This document shows positions 1-6,138 of a stretch of DNA of 9,380 nt, piece by piece. The first letter of the stretch is position 1, and each line of letters starts with the position of its first letter. The notes below the pieces were generated by a model. The model saw only the letters and a program-made list of their open reading frames with translations, was not told the origin of the DNA and made no database searches. Location: assembly GCA_028278625.1 (NCBI GenBank), contig JANQDY010000113.1, forward strand, positions 1 through 9,380, written 5' to 3'. The translations under genes were made by a program, and so were the position numbers. The stretch is from Thermodesulfobacteriota bacterium. GTDB lineage: Bacteria > Desulfobacterota > DSM-4660 > Desulfatiglandales > Desulfatiglandaceae.

Positions 1-376
1 ATCAAAGAGATGGTTGTTATCCCTGTTTTGAGGGGAAATTTGAATTTTTCATAACACTTCTTGTGTTTTTTACACAGGATGCATTTTGTAACTGTCTAAA
101 GCATTCCGGACATGTTCCGCGCTCTTTCCCATGGATAGAATGCTCCTACGGGTAATGGGACTGCCTCCCCGGCATCACATGGTAGACAACCAGGGCAGCC
201 CGGTTCCATTTCATCACAGAGAGTTTAGGCCTAAGCATGTTGATTTTTCAACTCCTAATTAACTGAAGGATAAAACATTTACCACCAGACCCGGGAGATC
301 CGGCTACTAACTGAATATTGGCTTGACACCTATGGACCCTTAATTCACACTGTAGTGAGTACTGAATGCAGGATAT
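1..376. other. Non-coding left end with several small inverted repeats
   Basis: No open frame here has a convincing start or family resemblance. Several short complementary stretches are visible: a 7-bp stem with a T-rich loop (60-66 with 72-78), TCCCAT/ATGGGA (127-132 with 155-160), CTGCC/GGCAG (161-165 with 194-198), a perfect 10-bp palindrome TTAGGCCTAA (225-234) and GTTGA/TCAAC around a T4 loop (239-252). TAACTGAA occurs twice (near 260 and 308). A perfect TTGACA lies at 323-328, but no good -10 hexamer lies 16-18 nt downstream. The stretch may be a structured leader, a small RNA or decayed sequence; nothing decides between these. Confidence 0.4.
343..367. repeat. Nested inverted repeat just upstream of the DUF6599 gene
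   Basis: ATTCA (343-347) is matched by TGAAT (363-367). Inside it CACT (348-351) is matched by AGTG (354-357) across a 2-nt centre. The element ends 9 nt before the ATG at 377, so it could be an operator or a small hairpin near the ribosome binding site. Short repeats of this size also occur by chance, so the functional reading is only inference. Confidence 0.25.
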
Positions 377-1312
377 ATGGAAAAAATCTTGATTGCCAAT
401 CGGTCCTTATTATTCATTATATTTTTAATTACCTTAGTAATGGATCTTTGCATGCCGCCAAAATCCCATTCAATCACCCTTGAAGAGCTGCGATCGGGCC
501 TGCCCCATCGGATCATGACCTGGTCCAGAGAAGACGCCGACCAAATATATACACCTCAAACGATTTTTAACTATATCAATGGCGGGGCTGAGGTTTATAA
601 AGCATATAACATGCGCCGCTGCCTGTCCGTGCGATATGAGACTTCCGGCGGACTCGCCATCATATTGGATGTTTTCGACATGGGGACCTCGGAAGATGCT
701 TTCGGCGTGTTTACCCACGATGGGACAGGTGATGTTGTTGCACTTGGTCAGAACGGACGCCTACGGCCGGGCTGGGTAAATTTCTGGAAAGACCGGTTTT
801 TTATTTCGTTATATTCAGAGGAAGAGACGGATACTGCCCAGAAAGCCATCATGGCGCTTGGAAGAAACGTTGATTCACTCATTGCCGACCAGGGTCGTCG
901 ACCTGAGATCTTAAAACGGCTCCCGAAAGAGGGGCTGAAGTCAAAGGACATTCGTTATCTTCATCACCCGGTTGTCCTAAACTACCACTATTACTTCTCC
1001 GATGAGAATCTCCTAAATCTGTCTCCTCGTTCAAAAGCCGTGCTTGCGGGCTACCAGCGGGATAATGAACAAGCATTGGTCCTGTTGGTCGCTTATCCGG
1101 ATGCCACCTCCGCAACCAGAGCCAATGAGCAGTTCACCCGTCATTATCTCGCCAATGCCGACAATAGCGCCACGGTCCAGCTTGAAAATCAAAAGTGGGC
1201 CGGATCCAGAATTGAAGGACGATTACTGGTCATTATCCTGGAAGCCGACAGTCGTCAGCTGGCCGAAAACCTGCTTCACACCGTTAAACTGGTCGAAGAG
1301 CCGAAAGGCTAA
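377..1312 (+). CDS. Exported DUF6599 family protein
   Basis: Hypothetical protein of 311 residues whose core matches what I know of the DUF6599 family; its biochemical function is unknown. Residues 1-32 form an export signal: basic start, a hydrophobic stretch at about 10-24, then a polar end with SHS before ITLEEL. There is a Cys at 25 but no proper lipobox, so a lipoprotein is unlikely. The family-like region begins with IYTPQTIFNYINGGAE (57-72) and continues with LDVFDMGTSEDAFGVFT (97-113), the segment that usually carries the family signature. The mature protein should sit in the periplasm or on the outer face of the inner membrane. AGGA at 370-373 precedes the ATG closely. The next gene, an exported DUF362 protein, starts 24 nt after the stop, so the two are probably co-transcribed and work in the same compartment. 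Family assignment is fairly secure; function is not known. Confidence 0.8.
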   Translation: MEKILIANRSLLFIIFLITLVMDLCMPPKSHSITLEELRSGLPHRIMTWSREDADQIYTPQTIFNYINGGAEVYKAYNMRRCLSVRYETSGGLAIILDVFDMGTSEDAFGVFTHDGTGDVVALGQNGRLRPGWVNFWKDRFFISLYSEEETDTAQKAIMALGRNVDSLIADQGRRPEILKRLPKEGLKSKDIRYLHHPVVLNYHYYFSDENLLNLSPRSKAVLAGYQRDNEQALVLLVAYPDATSATRANEQFTRHYLANADNSATVQLENQKWAGSRIEGRLLVIILEADSRQLAENLLHTVKLVEEPKG

Positions 1313-1336
1313 TATGACCTTAGCCAGGGGGTTATC

Positions 1337-2236
1337 ATGGAAAAACAGAAACGGGTGATAACACGCCGGGATTTTATTCGCTCCGGTTCGGTTGTTGCGA
1401 TGGGGAGCCTCATGGGTCTCTCGTGGCCGGGACGCGCCGCCGGCAAACCGTCAGGCAAAAGTCCTGTGGTGCTTGTCCGTGATAAAAATCTCATGGATGC
1501 TTCCGGAACGTTGCGGGCTGAAAATCTGGCGGATATGCTGGATCGGGCCATGCAAACACTGTTTAAGAAAGACGAGGCTTCCAGCGCATGGCAACAGCTT
1601 TTTCGTGCCAATGATGTGGTTGGTATTAAAAGCAACGTCTGGTGGCATTTGCCAACGCCCGAGATACTGGAAGAACTGCTAAAGGAGCGTCTAAAGGCGG
1701 TGGGCGTCAGGGAACGGAACATTTCAGTTGATGACCGTGGTGTTCTTCGAGATCCCGTCTTTCAAAACGCCACGGCGCTGATCAATGTGCGGCCAATGAG
1801 GACCCACGCCTGGTCGGGTTTGGGAACTTTGTTGAAGAATTACATTATGTTTGTCCCAAGTCCTTCCATGTACCACGGTAATGCCTGCGAAAGGCTGGGC
1901 GCCATCTGGCGAAAACCCCACATAAATGGCAAAACGCGTTTGAATATTCTGGTGATGACAACGCCGCTCTTCCACGGCGTCGGGCCCCATCATTTTAGCC
2001 GAAAATACACCTGGCAATACAATGGACTGATTCTAAGCACCGATCCCGTTGCTGCCGATGCCACCGGTGCCCGCATCATCCAGGCCAAAAGAAACGAATA
2101 TTTCGGCGAGATACGTCCCATTAGTCCAAGACCACTGCATATCGAAGCGGCTGACACCCGATTCGGTTTGGGTAACAGCCATCCGGATCGAATTGAACTC
2201 ATAAAGTTGGGGTGGCAGGAGGATATCCTCATATAG
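1337..2236 (+). CDS. Tat-exported DUF362 domain protein
   Basis: Protein of 299 residues with an N-terminal twin-arginine signal: TRRDFIRS at 9-16, then a hydrophobic stretch rich in Gly, Met and Ser and a likely cleavage after about residue 36. The rest resembles the DUF362 family. The typical C-terminal segment DPVAADATGARI lies at 236-247, followed by a GLGNSHPDRIEL-like end in which the family often has a GLG-x-x-D/H-P motif. Some DUF362 proteins carry ferredoxin-type clusters; this one has a single Cys and no such motif. Twin-arginine export implies folding in the cytoplasm, often with a cofactor, but no cofactor site can be named here. The start is supported by AGGGGG at 1326-1331, 5 nt before the ATG. 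It forms a probable two-gene operon with the DUF6599 gene and converges on the dehydrogenase gene, leaving only 14 nt between stop codons. Confidence 0.82.
   Translation: MEKQKRVITRRDFIRSGSVVAMGSLMGLSWPGRAAGKPSGKSPVVLVRDKNLMDASGTLRAENLADMLDRAMQTLFKKDEASSAWQQLFRANDVVGIKSNVWWHLPTPEILEELLKERLKAVGVRERNISVDDRGVLRDPVFQNATALINVRPMRTHAWSGLGTLLKNYIMFVPSPSMYHGNACERLGAIWRKPHINGKTRLNILVMTTPLFHGVGPHHFSRKYTWQYNGLILSTDPVAADATGARIIQAKRNEYFGEIRPISPRPLHIEAADTRFGLGNSHPDRIELIKLGWQEDILI
2219..2230. repeat. 12-bp perfect palindrome at a convergent gene end
   Basis: GAGGATATCCTC covers the last sense codons of the DUF362 gene. An overlapping longer pair, AGGAGG (2217-2222) with CCTCCT (2245-2250), spans the 14-nt gap to the convergent dehydrogenase gene. 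Neither is followed by a T-run on either strand, so this is not a standard intrinsic terminator. It may still fold in both transcripts. Confidence 0.3.
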
Positions 2237-2250
2237 CCCGGAAGCCTCCT

Positions 2251-3306
2251 CTAAGCGCTGGTCATCGACGGGATAATCAGCGATTTCAATGACGCGTCCG
2301 CCTGTAGAACCAGCTGGATGGCCCTTCCCACGCCATCCAGCCCGAACCGGTGGGTAATCATGGCATCGGCGTCGATGCGACCGGCGCTCAGATAATCCAA
2401 AATGGTGCGGCTGTCCACATGTGACGCGGAATAGCCGGAATTGATGGTGATCTCTCTGAAGTACAGGTCATTGGGGTCAATTGCGATGGTTTCCCCGGGT
2501 GCCGTCGGTGCGTTCACATGCAGCGTGGCCCCTTTTTCGCACAGTTCCAGACCAGCACTCCAGGCCCGTGCCGAAGGCGCGGTGACCATTACCCCGTCGG
2601 CCAGACGACCTTCGTTCAACTGGCGCAACTTTTCCAGCGCGTTTTCTTTCAAGGGGTTGATGGTATGGGTTGCACCCATTGACAGCGCCTTTTCAAGCCG
2701 CCAGTCGTTCAAATCGGACACCACAATCTTGCCGGCCAGCCAAATGCGGGCCAGTTGTACAAAACCCATTCCCATGAAACCGGCACCCACAACAACCACC
2801 GTGTCACCCGGTCGAATGCCGGCAATCTTGATGCCATGCAGCACGCAGGCCAGGGGCTCAATGAGGGTGGCTTGCTCAAAGGAGACGTTATGGGGCAGAA
2901 TGTAGGTGCCAAACCGGACCCCATTCGCCAACAACCTGAAATATTCGGCAAAGCCACCCGGGTCCAATTGTCTTTGCTTGTGTTCTGGGCACATGGTGTA
3001 ATGCCCCCGATGACAGCAATGGCAAGACATGCAGCTCACGTGATGGTGCACCATCACCCGGTCACCCGCTTTGAATGTCTCCACACCCGGGCCCACCGCC
3101 GCCACCACACCGGCGGGTTCATGGCCAAGCACTGTTGGCGCCCGGGGCACCAGATACCACTCCATTGTTTCGCCGCCGCAAAGGCCGCAAGCCTCGGTTT
3201 TGACCAGCAGTTCGCCGGGGCCGATTTCGGGGATCGGGCGTTCTTCCATCCGCACATCGTTATTATTGTAATATACAGCCACATTCATTTTGCCATTATC
3301 AGACAT
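2251..3306 (-). CDS. Zinc-dependent medium-chain alcohol/polyol dehydrogenase
   Basis: Oxidoreductase of the medium-chain dehydrogenase superfamily (sorbitol/threonine dehydrogenase-like), 351 residues from the chosen start. The GroES-like N-terminal half carries catalytic zinc ligands Cys43, His62 and Glu63 (in GHEPAG), with Glu150 in EPLAC as the usual nearby acidic residue. The structural zinc site is Cys92, Cys95, Cys98 and Cys106, with classical spacing. The Rossmann half has GAGFMG at 174-179, and Asp198 at the end of the second strand favours NAD(H). After the catalytic Cys the usual G-T/S-D is replaced by G-G-E, so the normal Thr/Ser of the proton relay is absent at that position. The substrate cannot be read from sequence. 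A 25-residue longer in-frame start at 3381 exists, but the ATG at 3306 has GGAG 7 nt upstream (3314-3317) and the expected MDR N-terminus, so it is preferred. The gene stands alone on this strand. Confidence 0.88.
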   Translation of the reverse strand: MSDNGKMNVAVYYNNNDVRMEERPIPEIGPGELLVKTEACGLCGGETMEWYLVPRAPTVLGHEPAGVVAAVGPGVETFKAGDRVMVHHHVSCMSCHCCHRGHYTMCPEHKQRQLDPGGFAEYFRLLANGVRFGTYILPHNVSFEQATLIEPLACVLHGIKIAGIRPGDTVVVVGAGFMGMGFVQLARIWLAGKIVVSDLNDWRLEKALSMGATHTINPLKENALEKLRQLNEGRLADGVMVTAPSARAWSAGLELCEKGATLHVNAPTAPGETIAIDPNDLYFREITINSGYSASHVDSRTILDYLSAGRIDADAMITHRFGLDGVGRAIQLVLQADASLKSLIIPSMTSA

Positions 3307-3553
3307 GGTTTTACTCCGGATCCGGCGCAACGGCCATTTTGATGCATTCCCCTTCAAACAATTGCGGAAACGCTCGCTCAATGACAGAGAAAAACAACTT
3401 TGCTTGTGCTAACATTAAAAAAAATTCCGTAAAATAGACAGGATTATTTCATTTTTTAAATGGTGATTTAGGACAAGCAGACGTGGGTCCAAAAATAATT
3501 GAAACCGTTTGGGCGATTCGAGGATATTACTTAAATAATGGATGAGGAACCCG
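3307..3553. other. Divergent intergenic region between dehydrogenase and sigma-factor genes
   Basis: This AT-rich stretch of about 250 nt must hold the promoters of both outward-facing genes. It contains an A-run near 3417-3424 and the small inverted repeat CATTT/AAATG near 3450. I see no convincing dehydrogenase promoter on the minus strand and no small gene. The sigma-side promoter candidate is listed separately. Confidence 0.45.
3499..3528 (+). promoter_or_regulatory. Candidate promoter of the sigma-factor operon
   Basis: TTGAAA (3499-3504), 18 nt, then GATATT (3523-3528) would fit a weak housekeeping promoter. The same place can be read as an ECF-type promoter: GAAACC (3501-3506), 16 nt, then GATATT. 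ECF sigma factors often transcribe their own operon from a -35 element containing GAAC or GAAAC, so the second reading would mean autoregulation. Both readings rest on short matches. Confidence 0.3.
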
Positions 3554-4126
3554 ATGGCCGAACATGGACTCAAAGACGCGGACATATCCAGGGGGTGCCG
3601 CCAAAACGATCCTAAGGCTTGGCGCCATCTGGTGCGCGGCTACACACCGCTGGTCTATCGGTTGGCCCTGCGCATGCTCAAAGAGGAACAAGCGGCCGAA
3701 GATATTACCCAGGAGGTGTTCATGACGGTTCACCGCGCCATTACCCAGCATGATCCCACGCGTCCCCTGGCACCGTGGCTGGCACGAATCACCTACAACA
3801 ACTGTCTCAAACGCATGGCCAAGACCCAGCGTATAAACAAAAAGGAACTGGCCATGGAGGGGGAACCGACGGATCCGCGGGATGATGCGTCTCCTGAAAG
3901 CCTGGTGAATCAAGGTCAGGTCTCGCGACAGATTGAATCGGCCCTGGACCGGCTTTCCGCCCAGGACAGGGGGCTGATTGTCATGCGGTACCGGGAGGGT
4001 TTCACGGACAGTGAAATCGCGGAAGCCACCCACATGCCGGTGGGCACCGTCAAAACCCGGCTGCATCGCGCCAGGAACAGGTTAAAAAAGTACCTCACAC
4101 CGTTTTTCAAAGGGGTGTCCACATGA
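3554..4126 (+). CDS. ECF-type RNA polymerase sigma factor (RpoE-like)
   Basis: Extracytoplasmic-function sigma-70 factor, 190 residues, the usual length. Region 2 covers about 18-88 and includes the core-binding and -10-recognition stretch around AAEDITQEVFMTVHR (47-61). A variable linker follows (about 90-125). Region 4 covers about 126-180, with the helix-turn-helix in FTDSEIAEATHMPVGTVKTRLH (starts 150) that reads the -35 element. An earlier in-frame ATG exists at 3542, but GAGGAA at 3545-3550 sits just before the ATG at 3554, which gives the standard ECF N-terminus and is preferred. Its TGA overlaps the ATG of the next gene (ATGA at 4123-4126), so sigma factor and putative anti-sigma factor are translationally coupled, the common arrangement for such pairs. 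The following DUF2953 and GerW genes are in the same operon and are probable members of its regulon. The activating signal is unknown. Confidence 0.95.
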   Translation: MAEHGLKDADISRGCRQNDPKAWRHLVRGYTPLVYRLALRMLKEEQAAEDITQEVFMTVHRAITQHDPTRPLAPWLARITYNNCLKRMAKTQRINKKELAMEGEPTDPRDDASPESLVNQGQVSRQIESALDRLSAQDRGLIVMRYREGFTDSEIAEATHMPVGTVKTRLHRARNRLKKYLTPFFKGVST

Positions 4127-4617
4127 ATCAACCACAAAAGGATCGCATTGAAGACTATCTGGACGGGCTGCTGAACGATGCTGAGACCCGTCGCTTTGAA
4201 CAGGATCTGCTCAAGGAAGAGGTAGCCGCCCAATTAGGAGAGGCCCTTGCCCTGCGAGAGCTGCTGGGGGCGTTGCCTCCTGACGAACCGCCGCCCGAAC
4301 TTGTCCGGCGTATCGAATCATCCCTGTTGGGAGCCGCCAGCGGTGGACCGGTGGAAGAAACGCCGCCGGTGAAACGATGGGGTCGTTTGGCCGGTGCATT
4401 CAAGACGGCCTTTGGCTGGCCGGGATATGCGGTCATGGGCTTGGCTGGCGGTTCAGGGGCATTGAAAGGTTCTGTGGGTGGCCTCCAGACAATGGGGTAT
4501 GCGCTGGGGCCACTAAAAGCACCGGGCCAAAAAGGGATGCGGGCCATCCGGCGGCCCCTCAAACCCTTGTGGAAGACCGCCTTTAAAAAAGGGATGCGGA
4601 GGTTATCACCATGGTAG
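4123..4617 (+). CDS. Putative anti-sigma factor lacking a zinc motif
   Basis: Protein of 164 residues, identified mainly by position and by its N-terminal part. Residues 8-68 look like an anti-sigma domain: DRIEDYLDGLLNDAETRRFEQDL matches the helix pattern of zf-HC2-type anti-sigma factors (Y-x-D-G-x-L, then an E-x-x-L helix). The His-x3-Cys-x2-Cys zinc site is absent and the protein has no Cys at all. A Pro-rich hinge (52-59, 76-83) leads to a second half rich in Gly, Ala, Lys and Arg (84-164). This half contains only a weakly hydrophobic stretch (about 95-130) and a strongly basic end with repeated aromatic and basic residues. No clear membrane span is visible, so it may be soluble, peripherally membrane-bound or attached through the basic tail. 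It overlaps the sigma gene by 4 nt and the DUF2953 gene by 7 nt. Anti-sigma function is an inference. Confidence 0.7.
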   Translation: MNQPQKDRIEDYLDGLLNDAETRRFEQDLLKEEVAAQLGEALALRELLGALPPDEPPPELVRRIESSLLGAASGGPVEETPPVKRWGRLAGAFKTAFGWPGYAVMGLAGGSGALKGSVGGLQTMGYALGPLKAPGQKGMRAIRRPLKPLWKTAFKKGMRRLSPW

Positions 4618-5237
4618 CGCTCTCCATCATTGCCTGGACTGGCGTCATTATCGGCATCTTCCTACTGATTTTGCTGATGGTTCCTTTCAGAATCCGCGTT
4701 AAGGGGAACATCGACCATGAAGAAGGTGTCGGCTATGAATTCAATGTTGACTGGGCCCTGGGATTGGCGGAAGTGGAAAAACGCCACGGGGCTTCTTTAG
4801 AACTCAGATTGTTCGGTCTTAAACTCATGCAGTTGCCAACCATAAAAAAAACCAGAGAAAGAAAGGAGAAGAAGCGCAGAAAGAAAAAACCTTCCCCCGG
4901 AGAAGTCATCGGTTCCATCAGGTCACATCACCGAACCATGCTGCGTGTTCTCGGGAAAATGCTCCACGCGATGTTTCTGAAGGGCGGTCTCTCAGGCCGT
5001 ATCGGATTTGCCGATCCGGCCCATACGGCAAATATGGCATTTCTGTACCGATTGCTGGGGTTTTCCGGGAGCGGGAATTTCCGGACCCGCCTGGTCTGGG
5101 TCTATGACGAAGAGGTCATCCGAATCACCGGAGAAATCCGGGCCACTTTGATTTTCGGCTATCTGGCCATTGTTGCCGGCATGCTATTCCTGGAACGTCA
5201 AACCCGCATGATGCTGCGGTCCCTGCGTCATGCATGA
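4611..5237 (+). CDS. DUF2953 membrane protein (YtfI-like)
   Basis: Membrane-anchored protein of 208 residues resembling the DUF2953 family. A hydrophobic segment at about 3-25 should span the inner membrane. Then comes a beta-rich part (PFRIRVKGNID, LELRLFGLKLMQLP) typical of the family, a very basic linker with Lys/Arg runs (about 78-95), and a C-terminal part with FGYLAIVAGMLFLE, possibly a second membrane-associated helix near 181-196. The start is supported by GGAGG at 4598-4602, 8 nt upstream. In Bacillus subtilis the DUF2953 gene ytfI sits next to ytfJ (gerW), a sporulation-associated pair; here the downstream neighbours are likewise GerW homologues. The conserved neighbourhood suggests the membrane protein and GerW act together, but the family's biochemical role is not established. 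Confidence in the family call is good, in function low. Confidence 0.8.
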   Translation: MVALSIIAWTGVIIGIFLLILLMVPFRIRVKGNIDHEEGVGYEFNVDWALGLAEVEKRHGASLELRLFGLKLMQLPTIKKTRERKEKKRRKKKPSPGEVIGSIRSHHRTMLRVLGKMLHAMFLKGGLSGRIGFADPAHTANMAFLYRLLGFSGSGNFRTRLVWVYDEEVIRITGEIRATLIFGYLAIVAGMLFLERQTRMMLRSLRHA

Positions 5238-5254
5238 AAAAAGGAGGAATTTAC

Positions 5255-5548
5255 ATGAACGATATTAAGAACCTTGTTGCGGCCATCGGTGAACGATTGA
5301 AACAACTGGCCCAAAGCAATGCCGTGGTATCCAAACCCATATCTTACGGGGACCGCCATGTTCTGCCTTTGTGTCAACTCAGCCTTGCCTTCGGCAGTGG
5401 CGGCGGGTCTCAAGATGACGAGAACAATCGCGAAAAGTCCAACGGCAAAAACGCCGGCAGCGGCACAGGGGGCAGCGCAAAAGCCACTCCGGTAGCCGTT
5501 GTTGTGGTGGACGGCCAAGATGTTCGCATTGAAACCTTGGGCAAATAA
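5255..5548 (+). CDS. GerW/YtfJ family protein, short copy
   Basis: Small protein of 97 residues with the GerW (YtfJ) pattern. It has an N-terminal helix (1-20), then VVSKPISYGDRHVLPLCQLSLAFGSGGG (24-51) matching the family core, a low-complexity polar/Gly linker (52-76) and the closing strand TPVAVVVVDGQDVRIETL (78-95). It stops where most GerW proteins continue into a C-terminal amphipathic helix ending in a VPDLI-like segment. A 7-residue longer start at 5234 would overlap the DUF2953 gene. AGGAGG at 5242-5247 points instead to the ATG at 5255, 7 nt further on. GerW is known from Bacillus spore germination, yet homologues occur in many non-spore-formers, where the role is unknown. It is the fourth gene of the sigma operon and precedes a full-length paralogue. 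Confidence 0.85.
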   Translation: MNDIKNLVAAIGERLKQLAQSNAVVSKPISYGDRHVLPLCQLSLAFGSGGGSQDDENNREKSNGKNAGSGTGGSAKATPVAVVVVDGQDVRIETLGK

Positions 5549-5613
5549 ACCTGAGATTTCACTGAAGCGGAATTACTTGTCCCTATTCAAATGATTATTC
5601 TAAGGAGGAAATT

Positions 5614-5997
5614 ATGGTAGATATCGCGGAATTAATGGAAGAGATGACCCAAACCCTGTCCGACACGGCCAATAGCGAGGTGGTGGTCGGCGAGACCGTG
5701 GAGTTGGGTTCGGCCAAAATCGTACCCCTTTCCAAAGTCAGCATCGGATTCGGCGGTGGCGGTGGTGAAGGGGACCAACACATGTGCCAAGGTCCCGGCA
5801 GAAAAGAAAAATCACAGGGCGGCAGGGGCAAAGGGAGCGGTGCCGCCGGCGGAGCAAAAGTGCGGCCCGTGGCGGTGATCATCTTCACCCAAGAGGGCGT
5901 CAAAGTGGAAAGGATCCCGGAAAAATCAGGCCCTCTGGATAAAATTTTCGACAAGATCCCCGACCTCATCGAGATGGCCCAAAAGCACAAGCATTAA
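5614..5997 (+). CDS. GerW/YtfJ family protein, full-length copy
   Basis: GerW-family protein of 127 residues with all typical parts. There is an N-terminal helix (1-20), the core VVVGETVELGSAKIVPLSKVSIGFGGGGGEGD (23-54), a Gly/Lys-rich linker (55-82) with a Cys at 58, the strand VRPVAVIIFTQEGVKVERIP (83-102) and the C-terminal amphipathic helix with DKIFDKIPDLIEMAQK (109-124). The core matches better to the family than that of the upstream paralogue. AGGAGG at 5603-5608 lies 5 nt before the ATG, a very strong ribosome binding site. It is the last gene of the operon, and an intrinsic terminator follows 17 nt after the stop codon. The function in an organism without spores is unknown; being driven with an ECF sigma factor suggests an envelope- or stress-related role. 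Confidence 0.9.
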   Translation: MVDIAELMEEMTQTLSDTANSEVVVGETVELGSAKIVPLSKVSIGFGGGGGEGDQHMCQGPGRKEKSQGGRGKGSGAAGGAKVRPVAVIIFTQEGVKVERIPEKSGPLDKIFDKIPDLIEMAQKHKH

Positions 5998-6014
5998 ATT
6001 GATGTCCGTTTAAA

Positions 6015-6051
6015 GGTCCGGCGTCGTCCACAGGGCGTCGGACCATTTTTT
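6015..6051 (+). terminator. Rho-independent terminator after the sigma/GerW operon
   Basis: GGTCCGGCG (6015-6023) pairs with CGTCGGACC (6036-6044) as a 9-bp GC-rich stem with one G-U pair and a 12-nt loop. It is followed by A and six T (6046-6051). It lies just after the second GerW gene and marks the operon end. The three A before the stem give only a weak T-run on the other strand. Confidence 0.88.
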
Positions 6052-6074
6052 GCCATTCATTAATCCCTTCTCAA

Positions 6075-6103
6075 TCGACAAAATCACAAAGTCATTGTAT
6101 AGG
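6075..6103 (+). promoter_or_regulatory. Candidate sigma-70 promoter for the HAMP protein gene
   Basis: TCGACA (6075-6080, five of six matches to the -35 consensus), a 17-nt spacer, then TATAGG (6098-6103, four of six at -10). It lies between the terminator and the ATG at 6139, leaving a leader of roughly 30 nt. This fits an independent transcription unit for the next two genes. Confidence 0.45.
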
Positions 6104-6138
6104 TAAAAATCATTACAACTCTTTTGAAGGCGAAGGAT

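Noticed and set aside
20..237. Minus-strand frame starting at the ATG near 237 with a single TAG at codon 31, which could suggest a pyrrolysine or pseudogene reading through to near position 20.
   Set aside because: The frame is short, starts without a good ribosome binding site, resembles no family I know, and no other sign of TAG decoding is visible. One stop in a random 70-codon frame is expected.
323..328. Perfect TTGACA as the -35 box of a promoter for the DUF6599 gene.
   Set aside because: At 16-18 nt spacing the downstream hexamers (around CACACT) do not resemble TATAAT. Kept only as a remark in the region entry.
2755..3342. Long plus-strand frame of 195 codons across the dehydrogenase gene.
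   Set aside because: It is antisense to a clearly conserved gene, and its His- and Ala-rich product shows no family features. It reflects the codon bias of the real gene.
3307..3381. N-terminal extension of the dehydrogenase to 376 residues.
   Set aside because: GGAG lies 7 nt before the internal ATG at 3306, and the extra basic residues are not part of the MDR fold.
3527..4066. Minus-strand frame of 179 codons opposite the sigma factor gene.
   Set aside because: It lies antisense to a well-defined ECF sigma factor and its product has no recognisable motif.
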